64,000 nucleotides of DNA from Erinaceus europaeus (lineage: Eukaryota > Chordata > Mammalia > Eulipotyphla > Erinaceidae), in NCBI RefSeq assembly GCF_950295315.1, contig NC_080162.1, positions 69,128,962 through 69,192,961 on the forward strand, read 5' to 3'. Below are positions 1 through 9,932 of this stretch, piece after piece. A model generated the notes under the pieces. The model ran no database searches, was not told where the DNA came from, and was given only the letters and a program-made list of their open reading frames with translations. The first letter of the stretch is position 1. Every line of letters begins with the position of its first letter. A program made the position numbers and the translations under genes.

Positions 1-114
1 ACCTCTGTTTTCCCCTTCTCTCTTCATTTCTCTCTGTCCTATCCAACAATGATGACATCAATAACAACAACAATAATAACTACAACAATAAGACAACAAG
101 GGCAACTAAAAGTA

Positions 115-145
<31 letters not shown>
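1..145 (+). mobile_element. B-type SINE, 3' part, cut by window edge
   Basis: The window opens inside a B-type SINE. Visible are the pyrimidine body, 'ctatccaacaatgatgac', the (AAC/AAT)n stretch and 'agggcaac', followed by an (AT)n run at about 111-142 grown on the tail. The tRNA-like head lies outside the window. Confidence 0.85.
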
Positions 146-206
146 CGTAATAAAATCCATCTCCCCACGTACCTGAAAACAAAGTGCAAAAGATACCCTT
201 CCTTGG

Positions 207-360
207 TCTGGGGAGTAGTGCAGTGGGTAAAGCACTGGACTCTCAAGTATGAGGTCCTGAGTTCAATCCCCAGCAACACATGTACCAGAGTCATGTCTGT
301 TTTTTCTCTCTCTCCCTCTATCTTTCTCATTAATGAAATCTTTAAAAGAAAATAAAAAAA
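207..360 (+). mobile_element. D-type tRNA-derived SINE
   Basis: The tRNA-like head includes 'ggactctcaagtatgagg' and the B-box-like 'gagttcaatccc'. It is followed by a pyrimidine tract and an A-rich tail. The TSD is 'gatacccttccttgg' at 192-206 and 'gatgcccttccttgg' at 361-375 (one mismatch), so both borders are firm. This is the clearest D-type copy in the window. Confidence 0.88.
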
Positions 361-375
361 GATGCCCTTCCTTGG

Positions 376-880
376 CTATAGGAGAGATTACCATGGCTCA
401 CTCCCTTTTCACTAAGAAAAAACATTTACCTAAGTCTCACCTTTTTCAGTAGGTCATTTGAGTTGGACTGAAATCAATTAATTTGGGGGGGGGGGGTTGT
501 GAACTTTCCCTGCAACAAAAATACCTTCACATTAGTTCCCCACTAGAGCAGTAAATTCAAAGTTAGATCAAGACTATACACAGGCTCTTGAACCAGGAAG
601 AGCCATGAAGAAGCTGCCCAGAGAGAGTCATGGAATGTTTTATCTTGAACTCCTAGGGCTCTCAGCCTTACAAATGAACATATTCCACAAAAATAAAGGG
701 AGTCTGACAAATTATATCTCAGTTCAACCTTTGGCTGCATTCCCCAGGAATTCACCTCCCTTCCAACCTGGAAATAGTAAATAATCACCAAGCTGAGTAG
801 ATAACCTATTATCACCATTTCTATTTTCTGGTTTGAAATCATGTTGACACATCTAGCTGGGCTCCTGCAATAGAGACATA
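376..880. other. unique sequence, no gene seen
   Basis: I recognise no gene or repeat here apart from a G homopolymer at 485-495. Open frames in this stretch have no family features and run into the neighbouring SINE. Confidence 0.5.
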
Positions 881-883
881 TAG

Positions 884-1125
884 GGGCTGGGTGGTGGCAC
901 ACCTGGTTGAGAGCTGTTACAATGCTCAAGGACCCAGGTTCAAGCCTCCAGTCCCCTCCTGCAGGGGGGAAAGCTTTGTGAGTGGTGAAATAGTACAACA
1001 GGTGTGTCTCTGTCTTTCTCCCTCCCTGTTTTCCCTTTCCCTCTGGATTTCTGTCTCTATCCAATAAATAAATAAATAGATAAATAAATAAATAAATAAA
1101 TAAATAAATGTAAAATAAATAAATA
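884..1125 (+). mobile_element. A-type SINE
   Basis: Full-length A-type SINE: head 'ggctgggtggtggcacacctgg', B-box-like 'aggttcaagcc', pyrimidine body and a long (AAAT)n tail at about 1,066-1,128. The family is tRNA-derived, so transcription by RNA polymerase III from internal A and B boxes is expected; that is family knowledge and was not measured here. Confidence 0.9.
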
Positions 1126-1214
1126 TGGAGATATAGCTTTTCAGGCAGGACACTTCTTTCTTTGAACCCCAGAAGATGAACACCTTGGCTTTCATTTCCT
1201 TTTAAACTATATTT

Positions 1215-1363
1215 ATTATATTGTGGGGGGGGTGGGGTAGGGGTGGGCAGGGCAGTCACAGAACTTTGGTAATAGGTGTGGTAGGGAACTATACCCCTGT
1301 AATCTTATACTCTTTCAAACCATTATTAAGCCAGTAATAAAATTAGAATAAAAATTATAAAAA
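1215..1363 (+). mobile_element. L1 3' end, short 5'-truncated copy
   Basis: The stretch ends in 'ctatacccctgtaatctta' and 'ccattattaagccagtaata', which resembles the terminal 3' UTR of the L1 copies elsewhere in the window. 'taaactatattt' occurs at 1,203-1,214 and 1,364-1,375 and is probably the TSD. The G-run at 1,224-1,232 lies in the element. Confidence 0.65.
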
Positions 1364-1610
1364 TAAACTATATTTTTATTACAGATTTTTTAATCTTCTC
1401 CATGGAAAATGGGTCAGGGTTCTGCTCTGATTTAAGGATCCCAAAATAGGATTGCCTCCCCAACCCCCCCCACCACCCCACCCCACCCCTTTGTAAAAAC
1501 AACTCAGTATTTCCACATTCTTTCTCATTGCATATAACTTAATGCCCTGCAAACACCAAAAGCACTAAACAAAGGGCCATGTTCATGAGCACAGGTCATG
1601 GAAAGGATTT

Positions 1611-1749
1611 TATTTTATTTTATTTTGTTTTATTTTACAAAAGCACTGTTCAGCTCTGGCTTATGGTGGTGCAGGGAGTGAACCTGGGACTTTGGTGCCT
1701 CAGGCATGAGAGTCTCTTTGCACAACCATTGTGCTATCCACCCTCCACC
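1611..1749 (-). mobile_element. C-type SINE
   Basis: Reverse complement of a C-type SINE: 'agcactgttcagctctggct' to 'ttgtgctatcc', with a (TTTTA)n tail at its left. The flanks 'catggaaaggattt' (1,597-1,610) and 'catgaaaaagattt' (1,750-1,763) form an imperfect TSD. Confidence 0.88.
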
Positions 1750-1763
1750 CATGAAAAAGATTT

Positions 1764-2130
1764 CATTAAAGAAAATGGTTAGTGCATATTTATTCTTCAG
1801 ACTGCATGGGGCTAGGCAAGGAAGAAATTAGCAAATGACAAGTTTTTTAGTTATCTAGAATACCCACATTCAATCAAGAGCCAGACACACCCCAGGCACC
1901 ATCTCCTAGGAATCAACTCAGAGATTAATAGCATAAGGAAGCTACTATTAGTATAACATGAGGACTTTGAGCTTTGAGCTTTGAGCAAAGAACATGCTCT
2001 GAATTTGTGGTGATAAGATAAAATTATCACCAGCTTTCTCCAAACAAGTGTCCTTACCATTCATCTCAGAGTCTTGTGTGTTTCCTTGTCTCTCTGTCTG
2101 ATATGCTCATCTATTTTATTTCACAAACTT
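1764..2130. other. unique sequence, no gene seen
   Basis: A short tandem 'tttgagc' repeat sits near 1,966-1,986. I recognise no gene or repeat family otherwise. Confidence 0.45.
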
Positions 2131-2139
2131 AATATACTA

Positions 2140-2265
2140 ATGATATTATTATAGTTGTTGTTATTGTTACTGAACAGGGCATTGCTCAGCTGTGGCTTAT
2201 GGTAATACCAGGAACTGAACCTGAGCCTTCAAGCTCCAGGTATGAAAGTCTGTTGTGTAAACAAC
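2140..2265 (-). mobile_element. C-type SINE, degraded
   Basis: 'cattgctcagctgtggctta' and 'ctccaggtatgaaagtctg' match the reversed C-type consensus with several changes. The 5' end of the element is lost at about 2,265. Confidence 0.75.
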
Positions 2266-2281
2266 CCCAAATATACTTGTG

Positions 2282-2282
<1 letters not shown>

Positions 2283-2328
<46 letters not shown>

Positions 2329-2440
2329 CAGAACACTGCACAGCTCTGGCTTATGGTGCTATGGAGGTTTGAACCTAGAACTTCAGAGCTTCAGATTTGA
2401 AAATCTTCTTGTATAAGTATTATGCTATCTCTACCACTAT
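2283..2440 (-). mobile_element. C-type SINE with (ATT)n tail
   Basis: Second reversed C-type copy. Its tail has become a (TTA)n microsatellite at 2,283-2,326. The body runs from 'cactgcacagctctggctta' to 'gtattatgctatctctacc'. Confidence 0.82.
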
Positions 2441-2930
2441 TATTAATGCATATTATTCATAATACAAATTAAACTGTTTCTCATTGGCTCACTTCAGTTT
2501 TCACTTTCTCCTGGATGTGTAGGCGGAAAAATTCCAATGATAAAAGAGTTGAATTAGAAATAATTTCCCCACCCTCTTCCCAACAAATAAAAAATCCAAT
2601 AATTCAGTTCTCAAGGACTGCCAGTGAAGTCACTCATAGACCACAAAGGCTCCTTTATATATCCACCCTCACCAACTGCTTTCATTCAATAGGGTCTGGT
2701 CTCTTGTCCACATTGCTCTGGTCAACATAGGCTCCTCACCCCCCCCCCCCATCCTTTTCTAAATTTCTCCTCTCTCTCTCTCTCCCTCTCCCCTGTTGCT
2801 AATTGACTTCCTAGTGCTGAGGAATCTAGCCCCATCCAGATGCAGATCACCTACTCCTCTTCCCCTCTGTTTAATCCAGTTTGCTCATAGTCTCTTCATG
2901 TTTTCATACATCCTGCCCTATCCCTGTCCT
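2441..2930. other. unique sequence with C-run
   Basis: Apart from a C homopolymer near 2,740-2,750 and a short (CT)n run near 2,771-2,790, I see no feature. Short open frames here look like chance. Confidence 0.45.
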
Positions 2931-2934
2931 GTTC

Positions 2935-3085
2935 ACACCACTGAGTCGGGGAGAATGCTTAGCATTAGAGCACCAGACTTGCATGCTTGTGCAAAATTGA
3001 ACCAAAGGGCCCAGGTTCAATCCCTAGCACTCCCATATGCCAGAGATGAGAAGTGCTCTAGTTTCTTTCTTATAAGAAATAAATA
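2935..3085 (+). mobile_element. D-like tRNA-derived SINE, diverged
   Basis: 'gcaccagacttgcatgc' and 'ccaggttcaatccctagca' give a tRNA-like head with a B-box, followed by 'gagaagtgctctag' and an A-rich tail. It differs clearly from the D-type consensus, so this is an older relative. Confidence 0.6.
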
Positions 3086-3427
3086 AGTAGGGCTAGGGAG
3101 ACAGCACTTTTCACTAAGGGCTCATGCTAGTTACCCTACCTGTCCACCAGCACGGGTGATTTGAAGGATCACTTCTGACTCCTCTCTACACACTGTTTGT
3201 AGGTTCTGCACCACTCCTTCTCTCCTCATCTCTGCTCATAGCTTCATAAGCTACATGAACATTCACAAACAACTATCTCCAATCTGATTCTCACTCGCAA
3301 GCAAATCTGTAAATTATTATTTTTATTTACAGAGTCAGGACATTGTACATGTGCAAATTTACCACTCACAGACAACTTTTCCATCCAGATAAAAAGAGAG
3401 AGGGAGAGGCACTGCAGAACCAGAGCC

Positions 3428-3585
3428 GTGGTGGTCGAAGAGGTGACGTGGTGGTAAAGCTTTGGACTCTTAAGCATGAGGCCCCAAGTTTGATCCCCGG
3501 CAGCACACGTGATGTCTGGTTCTTTCTCTCTCCTCCTATCTTTCTCATAAATAAATACATAAAAAAAAATCTTAAAAAAAAAAAG
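3428..3585 (+). mobile_element. D-type SINE
   Basis: The D-type head runs into 'ggactcttaagcatgaggcc' and 'agtttgatccccggcagcac', then the pyrimidine body and A-tail. A perfect TSD 'gaaccagagcc' is at 3,417-3,427 and 3,586-3,596. Confidence 0.9.
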
Positions 3586-3714
3586 GAACCAGAGCCATGG
3601 CACTCCCATGTGGTGTCAAAGTTCAAACACAAGCCACATGTTATAGTAAGGCTCATACCTTAAGTGGCAAACTATGTCTCCAGGTTCCAGGCAGATCTAA
3701 AATATAATCCCATT

Positions 3715-3855
3715 TTTTCGTATTTATGTATTTATTTTACCAGAGGACTATTCCTTTTTGACTGATGGTGGTGTGGTAGAGTGAACCTGGGACTTCAAAG
3801 CCTCACACATGAAAGTCTTTTTGTGTAATCATTTTGCTATCACCCCTGCCCCCTT
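3715..3855 (-). mobile_element. C-type SINE
   Basis: Reversed C-type element: 'gaacctgggacttcaaagcc' to 'atcattttgctatcacccc', with T-rich tail sequence on the left. Confidence 0.82.
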
Positions 3856-3873
3856 TTATGACATTTCATTTGG

Positions 3874-4606
3874 ACTTTTTTTTTTAATTTAAGAAAGGAT
3901 TAATTAACAAACCATAGGGTAGGAGGGGTACAACTCCTACAACTCACAATTACCACCACCCAATCTCCATATCCCATCCCCTCCCCTGATAGCTTTCCCA
4001 TTCTCTATCTCTCTGGGAGCATGGACCCAGGGTCATTGAGGGTTGCAGAAGGTAGAAGGTCTGGCTTCTGTAATTGCTTCCGTGCTGAACATGGGCGTTG
4101 ACTGGTCGGTCCATACTCCCAGTCTGCCTCTCTCTTTCCCTAGTAGGGTGTGTCTCTGGGGAGGCTGAGCTCCAGGACACATTGGTGGGGTCTTCAATCC
4201 AGGAAAGCCTGGCCAGCATCCTGGTGGCATCTGGAACCTGGTGATTGAAAAGAGAGTTAACATATGAAGCCAAACAAATTGTTGAGCAATCATGGGCCCA
4301 AAGCTTGGAATAGTGGAGAGGAAGTGTTAGGGAGGTACTCACTGCAAACTCTAGTGTACTTCTGCTTTCAGGTATATATTTTGCAGTAATTTATGGATAC
4401 GTGTGCACATAAGCTCTCTCTCACAGAAACTGGTGTATATCTAGGTTATGGGACTTTGTTAGAAAGTGAACCACCTGAGATGAAATTAGAGTGTACTATA
4501 AAAGGAAAGGTCTCACCCGAGTAATGAAGCTGAAGGGTTGTCATTCCACACGTGAAGTCTCTGGATACAGTCTGAGGTGAAGCATGTTGAGGTGACAATC
4601 GTTGCG
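3874..4606 (-). mobile_element. L1-A, 5'-truncated insertion (3' UTR only)
   Basis: An antisense L1-A 3' UTR. The T-run at the left is the poly(A) tail, followed by 'caactcacaattaccaccac', 'gcatggacccagggtcatt' and 'tgctgaacatgggcgttgac'. The TSD 'tttcatttgg' at 3,864-3,873 and 4,607-4,616 fixes both ends. No ORF2 sequence is included. It is similar to the L1-A copies at 7,952, 24,063 and 61,651. Confidence 0.9.
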
Positions 4607-4679
4607 TTTCATTTGGCTATTTGAAGGGCATCTTGAAGTTAATATATTCACAACTAGATTCAAAAAGACCTTCACTTCC

Positions 4680-4810
4680 AAATCTACACTATACTCTTCC
4701 TATCTTACTGAATGCTACCACAAACGGAAGTATCACCTTTGACTTCTTTTTCTTCCCATCCCGTATCGGAACAATTGCCAGTGCCTCCTAAATACTTTTC
4801 CCATAGGCAC
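4680..4810 (+). mobile_element. L2 LINE fragment (ancient)
   Basis: 'ctcttcctatcttactgaat' and 'cctttgacttctttttcttc' resemble a coding-region segment of mammalian L2. It is heavily diverged and recognised by eye only. Confidence 0.4.
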
Positions 4811-4847
4811 TCCCCAATTTAGATGATCCTCCCTTCATAACCGTGTT

Positions 4848-5067
4848 TTATGTGTGGTGAAGCAGTGTTGCAAGTGTCTCTCTGTCTCTCTCCCCCTCTA
4901 TCATCCCCTCCCCTCTCAATTTATGGCTGTCTCTATTCCAATAAATAAATAAAGGGAAAGAGAGAGAAATGCCTCCTTTTTGCAAGTGGGGACCAGGGAC
5001 CTGAACCTAAGTCCTTACACATGTGTACTCTAATGGATAAGCCACCACAGAATCCCTGGAAAAATTT
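4848..5067. mobile_element. two truncated A-type SINEs, head-to-head remains
   Basis: 4,848-4,955 is the 3' half of a plus-strand A-type SINE ('gtggtgaagcagtgttgc' to 'ccaataaataaataaag'). From about 4,960 to 5,067 the sequence is the reversed 5' half of another ('gcaagtggggaccagggacc' to 'gccaccacagaatccc'). Confidence 0.75.
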
Positions 5068-5097
5068 AAATCAACTTCTACTTCTTTAAAAGTCCTT

Positions 5098-5303
5098 ATT
5101 AAAAAAAAAAAACTTTTATTATTGGGTAGATAAATCAAGAGGAGAGGGGAGATTGAGAAGGAAAGAGATAGAGTGACACCTGCAGCCCTGCTTCACCACT
5201 TGTGAAGCTTTCTCTCTGTAGGTAGGACCTGGGGGCTTGAACCTGGGTCCTTGAGCACTGTAATGTGTGCACTTAACCAGATGTGCCACCACCTAGTCCC
5301 TAT
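5098..5303 (-). mobile_element. A-type SINE
   Basis: Reversed full-length A-type SINE: 'gacacctgcagccctgcttc' and 'gtgccaccacctagtccc', with poly(A)-derived sequence at its left end. Confidence 0.88.
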
Positions 5304-5466
5304 ATTTTAAACTTTTACATAGGAAATCTTGTTTTTCAAGATGTTTCATGAAACATGGAGTGATAGTTGATTGTAGATCTGATCTTGTGAACAGAACATT
5401 GGGAATGGAAACTCTACTTCTAATTCTAGTCTTCCAACCTACAGTGATGAATTCAGAAGAACATTT

Positions 5467-5670
5467 AAAAATATATTTATTTATTATTGTATAGAGACAG
5501 AGAGAAAGTGAAAAAAGGAGAGTGTGATAGGGAAAGAGACAAAAGACACCTGTATCCCTAGTTAACCACTTGTGAAGCTTTTCCCTTGCAGGTGGGAATC
5601 AGGGGCTTGAACCCAGGTCCTTGTGCACTGTAATGTGTGTGCTTACGCAGGTGTGCCACCGCCTGGCCCC
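5467..5670 (-). mobile_element. A-type SINE with perfect TSD
   Basis: The TSD 'cagaagaacattt' is perfect at 5,454-5,466 and 5,671-5,683. The body is a full-length reversed A-type element ending in 'gtgccaccgcctggccc'. Confidence 0.93.
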
Positions 5671-5683
5671 CAGAAGAACATTT

Positions 5684-6136
5684 TGAATATTTTATACTTC
5701 CCCATAGTATATAAAATATGACTACCTTGCTTCTCTTTTCATTATGTCAGATTCTTCATATTCTCCCCTCCTAGTGAATTATTCAAGGATGGTTTGCATT
5801 TTCATGGTATCTGCCACTTCCAAGTACAGAAAAGACATTTAAGAAATGTGTCTGTGTGTGGGGGGAAATAAATGTGTGACACATGATGGCATGTCTATTA
5901 ATAGCAGTATGAAAATAATGAAATACTAAATATAGCTAAAGAGGAATCAGGGGGATTTTCACTGAAATTTAATCAGAAGAAAAATGTAAGCAGAAGTGTC
6001 CCAAATATTATAATTCTTTGGTCAGAGATTTGAACAAGTAGAACTCATACTTAGTCAATTTGTGAAACACATGTCCCAAGAGATCTTAGAGGAAACTGGA
6101 ACAAGGAGTTGAGGAAACTACAGACACCTGGAAGTG
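5684..6136. other. unique sequence, no gene seen
   Basis: AT-rich, with no recognised repeat or coding potential. Confidence 0.45.
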
Positions 6137-6153
6137 AAAAAATACCATGTAGG

Positions 6154-6372
6154 GGTCCAAGCAGTAGCACAGTGGGTTGAGCACACATAGTATGACCAAC
6201 ATTAAGGATCCTGGTTCGAGCCCCCGACTCCCCACCTGCATGGGCGGTGAAGCAGGTCTGCAGGTGTCTCTCTTTCTCTCCCCCTCTCTGTCTTCCACTC
6301 CTTTCTCAATTTCTCTCTGTCCTATGCAAAAAAAAAAAAAAAAAAAAGGAAGAAAGAAAAGGAAAGTAAAGA
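6154..6372 (+). mobile_element. B-type SINE, shortened
   Basis: The B-type head 'agcagtagcacagtgggttg' leads to the pyrimidine body and then directly to poly(A), without the usual (AAC)n/'agggcaac' tail. The TSD 'aaaaaataccatgtagg' at 6,137-6,153 and 6,373-6,389 is a perfect 17-bp match. Confidence 0.9.
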
Positions 6373-6643
6373 AAAAAATACCATGTAGGTGAGGCTCTCC
6401 AAAAGTCATGAGTATGGTCAATTCTGAGTTGGTTTCCGTTATCTGTAATAAAATATAAACATGTCAGATTACTTTTCCTCATGTAAATGAAGTTCAGAGG
6501 CCGCTGGTTCAGTTCTGGTATAGTGAATCCATGATTGTCTGGAATTAAGATTCCTTCTATTCTGATGCTTTGGCTTTGAAACATGATACCAGTCTCACAG
6601 TCCAAAATAGTAGCTTTGGTTAAAGCCATTACGTCTTGTCACC

Positions 6644-6646
<3 letters not shown>

Positions 6647-6698
<52 letters not shown>

Positions 6699-6747
6699 AG
6701 AAAGAGAGGGAGAGAGAGAGAGAGGGAGAGAGAGGAAGAGAGAAAGA
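6647..6747 (+). repeat. (GA)n purine microsatellite
   Basis: About 100 bp of GA/GGA/GAAA repeats on the plus strand, beginning with an uninterrupted (AG)n run of about 40 bp. It is a homopurine tract. Confidence 0.95.
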
Positions 6748-7295
6748 TGATAGTGTCCAGTTCTTTAAGGACACATACTGGCACTCATATCCCAGGGGTC
6801 AGCTTTTAATCACATGGCTACATCACATTGCAAGGCAAAGCTTGGAAATATAATCTTAGCTCCAGAAAGTCATGAGTCCAGTTAAAAGTCAGGGAGAATG
6901 AATAACCAGAGTCAAATAACACTCTTGGCCCCATCATATCACCAGAAGACTTGAGAGAGGCATTTGCATTGCAGGGCATATAATTCACAGAAAATCTGTG
7001 GATTGAGTTAGTGTTCACATTTCTAGTCCCTGCACATGAGGGAATGTTACACAACTGTACAGGTAGTGCCTTCTGGGAACCTCAGTACCCTGGTTGATCG
7101 GGCAGTGGTGCTGGTTAGCTCCTCCCTTTATACTCACAGAGGCTATGCTAAACCTTCACTGTCTTCCTGCCTCTTTGAGCTTCAGCATCCCAGAGAAAGC
7201 CAATGCTACGAAACATGGCTACTTCAACTTCCAATCCACATGTCTACAACTTTATCACTATTATTCACCCCTGTGACACTAATTCTTTCTCTCTT
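6748..7295. other. unique sequence, no gene seen
   Basis: Several short overlapping open frames occur around 6,818-7,280 but share no recognisable motif or splice structure. I see no repeat family. Confidence 0.45.
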
Positions 7296-7299
7296 TTTG

Positions 7300-7364
7300 A
7301 ATTTTTTATCTTTATTTATTTACTGGATAGAGACAGCCAGAAATCAAGAGGGAAGGAAGAGATA

Positions 7365-7401
<37 letters not shown>

Positions 7402-7477
7402 AGCCCTGCTTCACCACTCTGGATTCTTGTGCATTTTGAACACAGGTTCTCAACCAGGTGTGCTACCACCAACCCCT
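7300..7477 (-). mobile_element. A-type SINE with (GA)n expansion
   Basis: Reversed A-type SINE whose internal purine tract has expanded to (GA)n at 7,368-7,396. The element ends in 'ggtgtgctaccaccaacccc'; about 20 bp around the 'gaagcttt' segment is missing. Confidence 0.82.
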
Positions 7478-7499
7478 TTCTTTCTTTTTTATTTTTATC

Positions 7500-7720
7500 T
7501 TTAAAATTTTATTTATTTATATATTCATTTATTTATTGGATAGAGACAGTCAAAAATCGAGAGAAAGGGGGATATAGAGAGGGAAATAGAGAGACACTTG
7601 CAGCCCTGCTTTACGACTCTTGAAATTTTCCTCCTGCAGGTAGAGACTGGGGGCTTGAACCTGGTTCCTTGTGCATTGTAACATGTGTACTCAACCAGGT
7701 ATGCCACCACCTGGTCCCTA
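7500..7720 (-). mobile_element. A-type SINE
   Basis: Full-length reversed A-type SINE with (ATTT)n tail at 7,505-7,535 and head end 'atgccaccacctggtccc'. It abuts the next SINE directly. Confidence 0.9.
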
Positions 7721-7721
7721 T

Positions 7722-7940
7722 TTTTTTTTTTACTTATTCCCTTTTGTTGCCTTGTTGAGAGAGGAGGGGAATACAGAGAGGGTCTCAGAGAGAAAGATAG
7801 ACACCTGCAGACCTGCTTCACCGATTGTGAAGCAACTCCCCTGCAGGTGGGGAGCCGGGGGGCTCGAACCGGGATCCTTATTTCGGTCCTTGCACTTTGC
7901 AACACCTGCGTTTAACCCACTGCACTATTGCCCTACTCCC
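7722..7940 (-). mobile_element. B-type SINE
   Basis: Reversed B-type SINE: 'cccttttgttgccttgttg', 'gtggggagccggggggctcg' and 'actattgccctactccc'. The (AAC/AAT)n tail segment has been reduced. Confidence 0.88.
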
Positions 7941-7951
7941 AAAATATTATT

Positions 7952-8497
7952 ATTATTTAATTTATTTTTTATTTAATAAAGGATAAATTAACAAAACCAC
8001 AGGGTAGGAGGGGTACAACTCCACACAATTCCCACCACCCAATCTCCATATCCCACCCCCTCCCCTGATAGCTTTCCCATTCTCTATCCCTCTGGAGCAT
8101 GGACCCAGGGTCATTGTGGGTTGCAGAAGGTGGGAGGTCTGGCTTCTGTTATTGCTTCCCCGCTGAACATGGATGTTGACTGGTCGGTCCATACTCCCAG
8201 TCTGACTCTCTCTTTCCCTAGTAGGGTGGGTCTCTGGGGAAGCGGAGCTCCAGGACACATTGGTGGGGTCTTCAGTCCAGGGAAGCCTGGCCAGCATCCT
8301 GATGGCATCTGGAACCTGGTGGCTGAAAAAAGTTAACATACAAAGCCAAACAAATTGTTGAGCAATCATGGACCCAAAGCTTGGAATAGTGGAGAGGAAG
8401 TGTTAGGGGGATACTCGCTGAAAACTCTAGTGTACTTTTGCTTTCAGGTATATATTTTGCACTAGTTTATGGATACGTGTGAACATATGCTCTCTCT
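7952..8497 (-). mobile_element. L1-A, 5'-truncated insertion
   Basis: Antisense L1-A 3' UTR, very similar to 3,874-4,606 and 24,063 onward. 'ccaaaatattatt' at 7,939-7,951 and 8,498-8,510 is a 13-bp TSD. The insertion landed at the border between a B-type SINE on the left and the tail of an A-type SINE on the right. Confidence 0.88.
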
Positions 8498-8510
8498 CCA
8501 AAATATTATT

Positions 8511-9018
8511 TATTTATTTATTATTGGATAGAGACAGAGAGGGGAGGGAGAGACAGAGAAGGAGGGAGACAGAGAGAGACACCTGTAGCCTTGCTTCATC
8601 ACTTGTGAAGCTTTCTTTTTTTTTTAATTTTTTTTTACATTTATTTATTTATTTATTTTCCCTTTTGTTGCCCTTGTTGTTTATCATTGTTGTTGTTATT
8701 GCTGTCATCGTTGTTGGATAGGACAGAGAGAAATGGAGAGAGGAGGGGAAGACAGAGAGGGGGAGAGAAAGAGAGACACCTGCAGACCTGCTTCACCACC
8801 TGTGAAGCGACTCCCCTGCAGGTGGGGAGCCGGGGGCTCGAACCTGGATTCTTATGCCGATCTTTGTTCTTTGCGCCACCTGCGCTTAACCCGCTGAGCT
8901 ACGCCCGACTTCCAACTTGTGAAGCTTTCTTCCTCAGGTAAGGATAAGGGCTTGAACCTGGGTCCTTGTGCACTGTGATGTGAGCACTTAACCAGGTGTG
9001 CCACTGCCCGGCCCCCTG
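8511..9018 (-). mobile_element. A-type SINE split by a B-type SINE
   Basis: Reversed A-type SINE. Its two parts, 8,511-8,616 and 8,931-9,018, are separated by a younger B-type insertion. The parts join in order: the pyrimidine body and 'gaagctttct' on the left, 'ggataagggcttgaacctgg' to 'ccactgcccggcccc' on the right. Confidence 0.9.
8617..8914 (-). mobile_element. B-type SINE inside A-type SINE
   Basis: Full-length reversed B-type element. The TSD 'acttgtgaagctttct' (16 bp, perfect) at 8,601-8,616 and 8,915-8,930 is a duplicated piece of the host SINE, so B inserted after A. Confidence 0.93.
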
Positions 9019-9044
9019 ATCCCTATTATTTTCTTTTAAAAATA

Positions 9045-9196
9045 TTTTATTTGTTTTAATTTTTTTAATGAGAAGGATAAACATCAGAGCACTGCTCAGC
9101 TCTGGCTTATAGTGTTTCTGGGGAGTGAACCTGGGGCCTCAGAGCCTTAGACATGAAAGCCTTTAGCAGAATCACTATGCTGTCTCCCTAGCCCCT
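9045..9196 (-). mobile_element. C-type SINE
   Basis: 'gagcactgctcagctctggc' to 'cactatgctgtctccctag', with a T-rich tail on the left. Confidence 0.87.
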
Positions 9197-9275
9197 TATT
9201 CTCTAGTTATAACTTTTTAAATTTTTTGCCACAGAATTATCACTGGTGCTCAGCAAATCCACCATTTCTGGGAGC

Positions 9276-9530
9276 CTCTTCTTCTTCTCCTTCTCCTTCT
9301 CCTTCTCCTTCTCCTTCTCCTTCTCCTTCTCCCTCTCCCTCTCCCTCTCCCTCTCCCTCTCCCTCTCCCCCTCCCCCTCCCCTCCTCCCCCTCCCCCTCC
9401 CCCTCCCCCTCCCCCTCCTCCTCCTCCTCCTCCTCCTCCTCCTCCTCCTCCTTCTTCTTCTTCTTCTTCTTCTTCTTCTTCTTCTTCTTCTTCTCCTTCT
9501 CCTTCTCCTCCTCCTCCTCCTTCTTTTTTT
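9276..9530 (+). repeat. polypyrimidine microsatellite (CTT/CCT/CCCTCT)n
   Basis: About 255 bp of almost pure pyrimidine in ordered blocks: (CTTCTC)n, (CCCTCT)n, (CCCCCT)n, (CCT)n, (CTT)n, then mixed. It abuts the tail side of a reversed SINE at 9,531 and probably grew from that tail. Long open frames in all phases are repeat read-through (poly-Ser/Pro/Leu or poly-Glu/Arg), not genes. Confidence 0.96.
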
Positions 9531-9701
9531 TGGAGAGAGAAGAGTAGGAAAAGACAAAGGGGGGAGAGAAAGAGAGACACCTGCAGACCTGCTTCACCAC
9601 TTATGAAGCTTCCCCACTGCAGGTGGGAAGTAGGGGTTTGAACCTAGTTCCTTGCACATGGTTACATGTGTATTCAAGCAGGTGAGCTACTGCCCAGTCC
9701 C
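9531..9701 (-). mobile_element. A/B-type SINE, head part
   Basis: Reversed SINE: 'gacacctgcagacctgcttc', 'gcaggtgggaagtaggggtt' and 'gctactgcccagtcccc'. The tail side has been replaced by the polypyrimidine microsatellite. Confidence 0.82.
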
Positions 9702-9721
9702 CTATAATTGCATTTTAATGT

Positions 9722-9932
9722 ATATATTACTTATTTATTTATTCACTAATTAGAGACAGAGAAAAAGCAAAAGGGAAGGGAAAGACAGAGGGAAAGAGAC
9801 AGAGAGATACCTGCAGCTCTGCTTCATTACTTGTGAAGTTTTCCCCCTGCAAGTGGGGAGTAGGGGATTGAAGCTTGGTCCTTGAGTATGGTAACATGTG
9901 CTCTCAACAAGGTGCACCACTGGCTGGCACCT
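9722..9932 (-). mobile_element. A-type SINE
   Basis: Reversed A-type copy with tail (TTTA)n and head end 'gtgcaccactggctggcacc'. It is moderately diverged. Confidence 0.85.

Noticed and set aside
543..1259. 238-codon minus-strand frame.
   Set aside because: It runs through an A-type SINE with an (AAAT)n tail and into an L1 end; no family resemblance or exon structure.
9203..9641. Long open frames on both strands (poly-Glu/Arg/Gly, poly-Ser/Pro/Leu).
   Set aside because: They are read-through of a polypyrimidine microsatellite, which is open in every phase.
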